NCBI GenBank assembly: GCA_947074295.1
Contig: CAMTPC010000021.1
Coordinates: forward strand, 1-36,756
Source: an uncultured Bacteroides sp.
Lineage (GTDB): Bacteria > Bacteroidota > Bacteroidia > Bacteroidales > Bacteroidaceae
Length of the DNA stretch: 36,756 bases
Direction of reading: 5' to 3'
Below the pieces are notes generated by a model. The model did no database searches. It had not been told where the DNA came from and saw only the letters and a program-made list of their open reading frames with translations. The translations under genes were made by a program, and so were the position numbers. How positions within the stretch are numbered: position 1 is the first letter of the stretch; each line of letters starts with the position of its first letter. Positions 8,893-18,100 of this stretch are shown here, piece by piece.

Positions 8893-10767
8893 ATGAAATT
8901 TTTAAAGTACTTACCTTTTGCACTAGCCATTGCTTTGATGGTGGGGTGTAGCGATGACAATGTGACTCTTCAAGAAGAAGAGAGTTCGGAACTCATGGCA
9001 GATGGTGGTTCGGTTAGTATCCGCATCAATCTTCCATCTACTACTGCAGTGACCCGCGCAACCGAAGCCGAGCTGGCCGACGGACTTAGCCAAGAATATG
9101 CGGTGAACGATGGTACCATCATCCTGTTTGACGCGCAAGAACGCTTCGTAACCAAACAGACCTTTACTGGTAGCGAACTTAACTTCACAGCCAATACGGC
9201 CAATAACATCACCTCTTCTTCTGTGGAAGTGAAGATTGGCCCTAACTTGAAGACACCTAAGTATGCCGCAGTATATCTCAACATGACTACCGCCGCTGCC
9301 ACCGAGCTGGTTTATTCGACATTCAACGAAACCAAGTCGCCTATCAATGGCCCCAACAATGCCATTGTGGATGTAAACGGTAATGGCTATTTCTTCATGA
9401 GCAACTCTACGTTTGATAACAGCAATGCGCCAACCAGCGTATATCACTCCACGAGTGGTTTGCAGACTCTACAAGAGCTAGATCCTGCATCAGTGAAATC
9501 TACTTCAGCAACCACCAATTCGAACGAAGCCACTACTAACATCTATGTAGAAAGAGCCTCTGTGAAGGTAGAACTTACATTCACCAATGCCTCTAACCAA
9601 GCCAATGAAGTGACAGGTAGTACAGCTATAGTAGACGCTACCACTGGCTTGCCCACTATCACCTTTACAGCAGGCGCTAATGTTGGCGACCAGATCACAG
9701 TAACAGGATGGACCTTGAATGCTACCAACAAGACTTACTACAGCACCAAGCTTATTGATGCTACTAACTGGGCAGATTGGTTGACCACTACCAAGTACTT
9801 CATGGCTCCTTATGTGTCTCGTCCAAGCGACTTCCGTTCACACTTTGGTATCGACACCAACTATGACGGCAGCACGTTGACTAACTCGGCTACACAGGGA
9901 TTCTACGAAGAGTTCAACTACGCATCGTTGAGCCAAGCCATCAATCCTAGCAAGACTACAGCTACCAGCACAGGTGTGCAATACCTGTATTGCTTGGAGA
10001 ATACATTCGATGTAGACAATCAGGAACAAAACCAAACGACTTCCCTATTGATCGCTGCCAACTATAAACAAGCTGGCAATGCCGACACCAGCGGCGACAT
10101 CTTCAAGCTAGGTACTACCATCTATGGTGGCAACGGTGTAAGCCTCATCAACCACTTGGTGACTGTGCTCAATGCCAATGGCTACCAAAAGGTTGCCGGA
10201 ACCACGGGCACTACCCCATCGGCTATCGTGGCTGCCGACCTCAAGATCAACAAAGGCAATTATATCTACAAAGACCTGATATTGCCCAACAATTGCTCTA
10301 TCGTGTTCAACGGCAATGTAGTGGCTGCTATGGATACCTCAATGGATGCCATCCTGAACTCGGTATTGGGCTACAGAGCCATCTCTTACTATAAGGGAGG
10401 TAACTGCTTCTACTCTGTACCTATCCGCCACTTCAACGACGAACAGGTGCCATTGCTCGACGCTACTGGCAACTATGTATCGTTCAACGGCACTGTGACT
10501 CATGTTAACAATACCGATCAGCTAGGTCGTTATGGTGTGTTGAGAAACAACTGGTACTCTGCCGAAGTAAGCTCTATCAGCAGCATCGGCCGTCCTGTAC
10601 CTGTAAGCCCAACCGATCCTATCAACCCAGATCCTAGTTATCCCGACCCACAAGATCCAGATCCAAACAATCCTGCTCCTACTCCAGACGATGTGGTTAA
10701 CACCTATCTACAGGCTAAGATCAATATCTTGCCATGGGCCAAACGTTCACAAAAGATTAAACTCTAA
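8893..10767 (+). CDS. Mfa1-family major fimbrillin (type V pilus subunit)
   Basis: Lipobox LMVGCSDD; TTAVTRATEAELADGLSQEYAVNDGTIILFD (typical fimbrillin N-terminal region with Arg before mature domain); C-terminal GVLRNNWYSAEVSSISSIGRPVP, Pro/Asp-rich linker, LQAKINILPWAKRSQKIKL. Confidence 0.87.
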   Translation: MKFLKYLPFALAIALMVGCSDDNVTLQEEESSELMADGGSVSIRINLPSTTAVTRATEAELADGLSQEYAVNDGTIILFDAQERFVTKQTFTGSELNFTANTANNITSSSVEVKIGPNLKTPKYAAVYLNMTTAAATELVYSTFNETKSPINGPNNAIVDVNGNGYFFMSNSTFDNSNAPTSVYHSTSGLQTLQELDPASVKSTSATTNSNEATTNIYVERASVKVELTFTNASNQANEVTGSTAIVDATTGLPTITFTAGANVGDQITVTGWTLNATNKTYYSTKLIDATNWADWLTTTKYFMAPYVSRPSDFRSHFGIDTNYDGSTLTNSATQGFYEEFNYASLSQAINPSKTTATSTGVQYLYCLENTFDVDNQEQNQTTSLLIAANYKQAGNADTSGDIFKLGTTIYGGNGVSLINHLVTVLNANGYQKVAGTTGTTPSAIVAADLKINKGNYIYKDLILPNNCSIVFNGNVVAAMDTSMDAILNSVLGYRAISYYKGGNCFYSVPIRHFNDEQVPLLDATGNYVSFNGTVTHVNNTDQLGRYGVLRNNWYSAEVSSISSIGRPVPVSPTDPINPDPSYPDPQDPDPNNPAPTPDDVVNTYLQAKINILPWAKRSQKIKL

Positions 10768-10827
10768 ACCTCTCGACCTCTGTGCGTGTGCACACTACAC
10801 GCTATAGATGATATAAGAACAAAAGGT

Positions 10828-10870
10828 AAGAAAACCCGGCAGTGTGTCACTGCGCTGCCGGAGTTTTCTT
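10828..10870 (+). terminator. Strong stem-loop between major fimbrillin and Mfa2-like gene (partial terminator, attenuator or RNA-stability element)
   Basis: AAGAAAAC-CCGGCAG ... CTGCCGG-a-GTTTTCTT: 15-bp stem with a single A bulge and U-rich 3' arm. An alternative overlapping pairing GCAGTG-tgt-CACTGC is also available. Confidence 0.75.
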
Positions 10871-10995
10871 CTCGCACATCTGCCACCACTGGGCAGCACC
10901 AATAAGCATCCACCACCCGGTGCCAAGAACAGGATGGTATCTTGGAGAAGCTTCCCCGACAGGACAACGCCTCTCCCACCTAAACAGAAAGAAAC

Positions 10996-11038
10996 AGGCT
11001 CGATGACAGAGCCTCACCAGATATACAGGCAGCTGGTG
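10996..11038 (+). repeat. Two tandem small hairpins in the same intergenic
   Basis: AGGCTC-gatgaca-GAGCCT (10996-11014) directly followed by CACCAG-12nt-CTGGTG (11015-11038). Confidence 0.5.
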
Positions 11039-11097
11039 ACAGCACTGCCCAGACCAACCTTAACAAAGACAGCGAGATGAAAGGTTTTGACACAACA

Positions 11098-12216
11098 ATG
11101 AAGAAAAGAGGAATAAGATATGCGATGGCGACCTTGCTGGCGGCATTGCTGCTCCACTCGTGCCACTTGATGGATATGGACCAGAGCGATTGTCCTACGG
11201 GACTTTATATCAATTTCGTGTACAACTATAATATCCATCGGGCCGACATGTTCAAGGATCATGTGGGAGGACTCAAGCTATTCATCTTCGACGAGAACGG
11301 CTACTTTGTGACCGAAAAGGCCGAGCACAACAACGACAGCCAGCAGCCACTTTCCTATTACGGCTATGCCATGCACGTGGAAGGCTTGCAACCCGGCAAA
11401 TACCAGTTCATCGCCTTAACGTTTCAGAAGAGATACGAAGATGCCCTGAGCACGAATGGTGCCAAGTATCGCCACAATCTATTGCAACCAGGCGACTCCA
11501 TGTCTATGCTCAAGACCACCCTAGACTTCGACGATTGGAAAGAGACCTCTTACGATGGCGCTTCCAAACAGATCAATGGCTATGCTGTCAATTCCGACTG
11601 TCCGCTCGACACCCTTTGGCACGGCATGTTGCTCACCCCCGTGGAGCTACGGGTAGACGAAGCCGCCTATGCCACCATCAGCCTGATGCGCAACACCAAA
11701 CGCCTCAACGTCAGCATCCGCCAGATGAGCCAAGGGCAGCAAGACCAGTGTAGCATCGAAAACTATGACGTGTATGTGGCCGACAAGAACGCCACCACCC
11801 TGTACAACAACGATGTGGAAGGCAACGAACAAGTGCTCTACACCCCCCACACCACATGGGACACCAAGGATATAGCCATGTCGCGAGCCGATGATGGCAC
11901 CACCATCACAGCGCAGACGGCCCACGCCGAGCTCAATCTGAATCGTCTGACAGCCGATACGGAAGGCACCAACACCTCCAAGCTTCATATCTACAACAAC
12001 CAGACCAACACCCTGGTGGCCGAGGTCAACCTGCCCGATCTGTTGCAACAAGGCCGTGCAGCCTACGATATGTACAGCTATTCCACTCAGGAGTATCTGG
12101 ACCGCGAGCACAACTATTCGCTCTCCTTCTATCTGGTGGGCGATAAATGGGAGTATGTCAATCTGTCGGTATCGTCATTGCCCTGGACCAAGCGCATTTA
12201 CCGTACGAAGTTATAA
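11098..12216 (+). CDS. FimB/Mfa2-family fimbrial anchor lipoprotein
   Basis: MKKRGIRYAMATLLAALLLHSCHLMDMDQSDCPTGLYINFVYNYNIHRADMFKDHVGGLKLFIFDENGYFV matches the Mfa2/FimB pattern. Alternative ATG at 11077. Confidence 0.87.
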   Translation: MKKRGIRYAMATLLAALLLHSCHLMDMDQSDCPTGLYINFVYNYNIHRADMFKDHVGGLKLFIFDENGYFVTEKAEHNNDSQQPLSYYGYAMHVEGLQPGKYQFIALTFQKRYEDALSTNGAKYRHNLLQPGDSMSMLKTTLDFDDWKETSYDGASKQINGYAVNSDCPLDTLWHGMLLTPVELRVDEAAYATISLMRNTKRLNVSIRQMSQGQQDQCSIENYDVYVADKNATTLYNNDVEGNEQVLYTPHTTWDTKDIAMSRADDGTTITAQTAHAELNLNRLTADTEGTNTSKLHIYNNQTNTLVAEVNLPDLLQQGRAAYDMYSYSTQEYLDREHNYSLSFYLVGDKWEYVNLSVSSLPWTKRIYRTKL

Positions 12217-12240
12217 ACCCAGTAGCCATCGACCCAGCGA

Positions 12241-13818
12241 ATGTTGAAAACAAGAACACATACGATCTATATACTGCTGATGCTCGCATTGCTGCTAGTG
12301 TCGGGAGGTTGCTCGTGGAGCACCGCCGATCACGAATACACGGATGACGAGAACTATGCAGGCATCTATATCAGCCTACGGATACAAGCCGGTCTGGACG
12401 CTACCCGCGTGGACCCCATAGGAGGCGAGTACGGCGAAGGCACCCAGAATGGCGAGAACAACGAGAGCGTGATCTACAACCTGGCACTGTTCTTCTACCC
12501 GGCTGCTGCAGCCACCTCGCTCGACGATACCAGCACCACTGCCCTCAACGCGCCGCTGACGCTGATCTATGTCAACGATATCGTCACCATCAACCAACAG
12601 ACGGGCGCCACACAGTGGAGCACCAATCCGATAGCCGCTAAAGCACTGGAACTCTACAAAGCCTACCGATTGATAGTGGTGGCCAATGCCAACCTGCCCG
12701 AGATGAGCACCATCAAGACACTGGGACAGTTGCGCAACTACCAGATAGGCAATATCTACACCCGTGGCACCACTCTGCAACAGTATGACAACTTCACGAT
12801 GTCGTCGCGTATCCTCAATGCCACCGATGAGAACAGCTTTGCCGTGACGGGCAATCATGTCTACAGCAATCCGCTCCCCGTAAGTGTCAAGCTAGACCGC
12901 CTCACCGCACGTGTCGACCTGATACCCTATACCTCGACCAATGGCGCCGTGTATAGCGGAGGCACTTATACCTACCCCGTGACTATTAATGGCACCCTCA
13001 ACGCCGATAAGGTGACACTGACCGGCATCACCCCAATCAATATACTGAACCAGAAAAGCTACTTGCTGAAACACATGGCAGCGGCAGGCAGCGATGGAGA
13101 GATCAATGCGGCATCTGTACGCCTTGTGGGCAAGGAAACGCCCGATGCCGGCAACGAGACAGGCTACGTGCTAGAACCCACCACCAGCAGCAAGACCAAG
13201 AACAGCGCCGAGCAACCCACCTGGTATGACTACTATTACAAGACCGTCAACTCGTGGAACTTGCTGCAACAGACGGCAGTGGATGGCTCGTATATCCTCT
13301 GTTATATCCACGAAAACACCATGACCAAAAGTGCGCAACTACCCCGCTACTCCACCGGCTTGAGCCTGAAAACCATCTACCAACCCTCCAAGTGGTGGGT
13401 AGACCAGAGTGGCGTATCGGTGGAGAAGACAGCCAGCGTGGGCGCCACTTTCTACACCTTCCGCGACAAGGTGTATGGCGACCTCACCGCCCTGGCACGG
13501 GGCATCAACCAGTGGACGGGTGCCACCAGCGTAACCGCCTCCACAGCTGCCACTTGGACAGGCGTGAAGACCTACACCAACGGCGTGTGCTACTACAGCT
13601 ATTGGATACGCCACTCCAATGACAACACACTGGATACCACGAAAGGAATCATGGAATACGCCATCGTGCGCAACAATATCTATCGGGTGATCATCGACTC
13701 GTTCTCGTCCATCGGGTCGCCTCAACCCGTCACCGAGGAGACGCAGAACGAAGACATCATCGTCAGCCTGTATGTCATCCCCTGGAACATCATCCTGAAC
13801 AAGAAAATCTACATCTAG
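12241..13818 (+). CDS. Second Mfa1/FimA-like fimbrillin (minor/accessory subunit)
   Basis: Lipobox LLVSGGC; ATRVDPIGGEYGEG...ESVIYNLALFFYP; C-terminus IMEYAIVRNNIYRVIIDSFSSIGSPQP...VSLYVIPWNIILNKKIYI parallels the 8893 fimbrillin C-terminus. Confidence 0.82.
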   Translation: MLKTRTHTIYILLMLALLLVSGGCSWSTADHEYTDDENYAGIYISLRIQAGLDATRVDPIGGEYGEGTQNGENNESVIYNLALFFYPAAAATSLDDTSTTALNAPLTLIYVNDIVTINQQTGATQWSTNPIAAKALELYKAYRLIVVANANLPEMSTIKTLGQLRNYQIGNIYTRGTTLQQYDNFTMSSRILNATDENSFAVTGNHVYSNPLPVSVKLDRLTARVDLIPYTSTNGAVYSGGTYTYPVTINGTLNADKVTLTGITPINILNQKSYLLKHMAAAGSDGEINAASVRLVGKETPDAGNETGYVLEPTTSSKTKNSAEQPTWYDYYYKTVNSWNLLQQTAVDGSYILCYIHENTMTKSAQLPRYSTGLSLKTIYQPSKWWVDQSGVSVEKTASVGATFYTFRDKVYGDLTALARGINQWTGATSVTASTAATWTGVKTYTNGVCYYSYWIRHSNDNTLDTTKGIMEYAIVRNNIYRVIIDSFSSIGSPQPVTEETQNEDIIVSLYVIPWNIILNKKIYI

Positions 13819-13840
13819 CAACGAAACGTAAACGAAGGAT

Positions 13841-15157
13841 ATGAAGAAACGACACCACATAGCAGGCATTCTATTTCTCCTGATCGGAGCGATGATAGGC
13901 AGTTGCACCCACGACGATGAGTCGCAGGGGCAATCGAGTTATGTAAACCCCGATCACATCACACTGAACATCACACGCGGACTCTCCGCTACAGACATAG
14001 GCACGGGCGCTATCGCCGAGGAGATGATCTACAACTGGACGATAGTTATCGTCAATGCCGCCAACCAGGTAGAAGCAACCTTGACACGCGGCAACTTCAG
14101 TGGCATGTCATCTACCCCGGTAGAGGCCGAGGAAGTGCGCCTCAGCAACTATAGCAGCCCTGTGAAGCTGACCAACGGCGCCAAGAAGATTTACACCTTC
14201 GTGAACATGGCCGTGCCCACAGCTTTCACTCAAAGCACCATCACCGAGGCAGCCGCCAATGCGCTGACCACTACTGTTGGAGGCAATGGCTTCGTCGTAT
14301 CTGCCAGCAACCCCATCCCCATGACCAGCATCGTGACTGCCACCCTAGACGATAGGCAGATACAAAAGATAGAGATCCCCGTGAAGCGCCTGATGGCGAA
14401 GGTGCGGTTCGACTTCAGCAACCTCACCACAAGTGCCATCACCGTGACGGGCATCAAGATGAAATACATCACCCAGAACGCTGCCAACAATGTCTACCTG
14501 TTTCAGCAACTTTCGGGCACACTGCCCGTGCTACCATCTGCTGCCACACAGGCCGACTACACCGCCTATAGCGGCAGCCTCAGCGTAGCTGCCAACAATG
14601 CCGCAACCGTGTCGCAGCGCTTCTACCTCAACGAATCGCCCAAGCCCACGAATGTGGAGTATATCGGTTTCACGCTCACCACCCAGAAGGCAGGGAGCGC
14701 CACCACCGAGACCCGCTACGCGCTGACCGACGTCAACGCCCTGAAGCGCAACGACTACCTGATCATCCCCATCGGTTTCACCTCCTATGTCTTCCAGCCC
14801 CGTATCGACTTCTATCCTCCCATCGGAGGCTATGCGCAGGCCGATATCACGAGCGACGCCAGCGAGGTGTTCTACTGCACTTTCAAGAGTGCCGGGCAGT
14901 TTGTGTTGCGTCCGCAGCTCTACAACAGCGCCACCATGGCACAGGTAGCCTCCTCGGCCGTCAGTGTGACAGTCACCCCCGTCGAGGGCAGCAACTTGCT
15001 GAACGGCACCGTGAGCCTAAGCCCCACCGATGGTTGGTGGACCGGCATGCTGACAGGCAATGAAGGCCGCCTGCTGCTGACACTCACCTATCAGGTGACC
15101 GAGAGTGGCGTGACCTTTACGCTAGAGCGAAAAATCTACCTCATTGTGAAACATTGA
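13841..15157 (+). CDS. Fimbrillin-like accessory/minor pilus lipoprotein with extra C-terminal beta-rich domain
   Basis: MKKRHHIAGILFLLIGAMIGSC lipobox; NITRGLSATDIGTGAIAEEMIYNWTIVIVNAANQV; VKRLMAKVRFDFSNLT; C-terminal YPPIGGYAQADITS... extension beyond a typical fimbrillin. Confidence 0.7.
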   Translation: MKKRHHIAGILFLLIGAMIGSCTHDDESQGQSSYVNPDHITLNITRGLSATDIGTGAIAEEMIYNWTIVIVNAANQVEATLTRGNFSGMSSTPVEAEEVRLSNYSSPVKLTNGAKKIYTFVNMAVPTAFTQSTITEAAANALTTTVGGNGFVVSASNPIPMTSIVTATLDDRQIQKIEIPVKRLMAKVRFDFSNLTTSAITVTGIKMKYITQNAANNVYLFQQLSGTLPVLPSAATQADYTAYSGSLSVAANNAATVSQRFYLNESPKPTNVEYIGFTLTTQKAGSATTETRYALTDVNALKRNDYLIIPIGFTSYVFQPRIDFYPPIGGYAQADITSDASEVFYCTFKSAGQFVLRPQLYNSATMAQVASSAVSVTVTPVEGSNLLNGTVSLSPTDGWWTGMLTGNEGRLLLTLTYQVTESGVTFTLERKIYLIVKH

Positions 15158-15176
15158 AAAAACGAAGGATCAGACC

Positions 15177-18100
15177 ATGACACGCTATATCAAAATACTA
15201 CTGCTGATGTGTTTGTCGCTATGTGCGCCACAAATCTTCTACGGGCAGACCACACTGAAACGAGTGGCCTCTACCAAAGCTGCGCCCGGCCAACCCACCG
15301 TGGTGTCCAACGGCAATGGCAGCGTGACCGATCTCCAAGCCGCCCATGTGCTGAGACAGACCATCTATATCGCCCCCTACTCCACTGCTCGCAGACGACT
15401 GCTGCCGCAGGTAAACCAGAGCAGCAAGATGACCCAATACATGCGTTGGTTCCCTTACGACAAGAAAGTAGCGTTGCCCACCTTTAGCGTGCAGGTAGGT
15501 ACATTGTTTGCCGATGCCACCAACGGGTATTACCTCAATGGAGGGACCAATTCTGCCAATATCCGCCCCGAGATAGACTACAACTTCATAGGGCGCACAG
15601 TGGCTTGCGACATCTCCAAGACAGCCGGCACACTGGCTTCCAATGTATTAACAGAACCACAACTGGACTATCGCATGATTTTCGATATACGGTCGGCCAA
15701 AGAAATATCCGATCAGCTGATGGCAACCGATACCATCAATGCGCTGGAGATGCACGACATCTTTGCGCCTATCGGCAGACCCTTGCTCATCGGCCCCGCC
15801 TATGCCTACACCACCATCAGTCAGAATTATGGCAGTGGCACATCGGCCTACACCGTGGCCCGACAGTCCAACTACTTCGTCTACAACTCGTCGACGGGCA
15901 CCTACTTAGAAACCAAGAGTGGCAACACTACCGCCATCACCGACTTCTATTGGTATTGTGCCGAGACAAAAACCACGATCACCACTAGCAGTGCCATAAT
16001 GCCCGGCAGCAATGGAACCATCACGCCGAGTACTGTCTATAACGGGCAGATACTAGCACTGGCCGCCTATACGGGCGCAGCCACCACACGCACCTGGTAC
16101 CTGATGAACACAGCAGGAAAATGCATAACTAAGTTCAAGATCAACTATCAGAATACCGATACCTATGGTCCGAAAAAAGACGGATTCGCACAATATACAC
16201 CCGAAAACCTAGCAGCTAAATACAAGCTCCTGTCCGAACGCCGGTTTGACTACGAGACCTACCCAGCAGGCAGTGGATTCAAGATATTCAAGAGCTATGG
16301 ACTGAACTGGGACGAATGTACTTATGGGTATTATAATCAGGATGCGGGTAACCCCGACTGGAGTCAATACGCCTTTATCTCCACCACATCGAGTGCCATG
16401 TCTAATAGCTGGACCTACTCGAACGTGTACGACCGCCTGTACGAACGCACCAATAAAGTCACCATGGGGATGATGTATTATGTGGACGCCTCTGAAGTGC
16501 AAGGCATCGTGTCCAAGCTCGACATCAGCTCAGCCGCCTGCCCTGGCACACAGCTCTATCTGACTGCATGGGTACGCAATGTAAACAATAAGGGAAAGCT
16601 GGGTCCTAACCTCAACTTCGAGGTAGTGGGCTATAACAACAGCACCGGAAAAGACGAGGTTCTGCGCGGCTTCACCACCGGTACGATGGATGTGGACGGC
16701 ACCAACGGCAACAGCTGGTATCAGGTGTTCTTCCCCGTCACCGTACCCCAGAAGGACTACACCAGGCTCTACTTCCAGATCGTGAACAATCAGTTGGGAT
16801 CTGACGGTAACGACTTTGTGATAGACGACATACAGGTTTTCATGGGCATGCCATCGGCCAGCGCGCAACGCCGCTCGCCTATGTGCGGCAAGCAGGCAGT
16901 GGTCAATATCAACCTGGACTATACCAAGCTAGCGAATATCATCGCCCTCAACTCCAAGGGCTATACCACGCAAGCGGTGAGCTACTGCATAGCCGACAAG
17001 CAAGTGTACGACAACTACTTGGAAGGTATAGACAAGAAAGGCAACACTGTGCCCGTAGCCAACCGCACTACTGCCAATGCCCTCAACGAGTCGCGCATCC
17101 TGCTCTACAGCGGGGCGGATATCAACGGCTCGTCCTATTTCAACTATTTCGTGTTCAGATACAATCAGGACAGCATAGCGGGTGGAGGCATCGGCAACTA
17201 CAAGAACATCTATGCCCTGCAACCCGACAGCACGCTTTACAAAGACATTGATACCTACAATACCTACTACACCACGGAGATGATAAAACAGCGTACAAAG
17301 GTATTCCGCCAAAACTCGTCTATCCCAACGCTATCCTTCCAAACCACACTGCAAGGCAGCGCGGATATGCCGATAGCCACCGGACGCGAATACTACATCA
17401 TCTTCAACAAAGACGCTATGCAGATAAGCGAAGCCACCTTCAACGGTACAGGCAGCCTTTTGTCGGCAAGCGATATCAGCACCTTGACCAATATGTCGAG
17501 CTACAACACCTCGGACAACTGTGCCCTGTTCACCACCGTGAAGCTGCGCGGCACATCTGCCGTGGAGATGAATGGACTAGGAACGCTCTACGATGCCGGA
17601 ACGGACGTATGTGCCAACACACGCCCCACCTTCGCCATCAACACCCTAGCCTATATGGAAAACGGCGTGCGCAAGACAGTGGGTGCCAGCGCCATGGGTA
17701 TCGTGTTCGATTGGTACAAAGGCACCATCAGCGAACTGGAAAGAAAGATCTATGCGGCGAGCGGTGCTAGTGGCTACCAGGTGGTGACCGAGAATAGCTC
17801 GGGTGCCTTCTCGGTGAAAGATGCGCTGAGCATATTCCGCAGCTACTATACCTCGGCAGGCGAAATCGAATATTTCCCCGCTGTGGGCACTTATACAGCA
17901 GCCATGCGCGCCTTGCTCATCGCCCTGTGCAACGACAGCAAGACTTCTAGCTTTTGCAACGACAACACCTTGTCGCTCTACAGCCAGAGCTATTCGCCCA
18001 ACCTGGGCAGCGAGGCGGGCATGATGTACTACTATGTAGCAATCCCGTTCAAAGGCACCATCATCGAAAGCGATATATTGAAGCTGATCTGTATGGAACC

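Noticed and set aside
10844-11080. 78-aa ORF between fimbrillin and Mfa2-like gene
   Set aside because: Low-complexity basic/proline composition, overlaps the hairpin elements, no start context.
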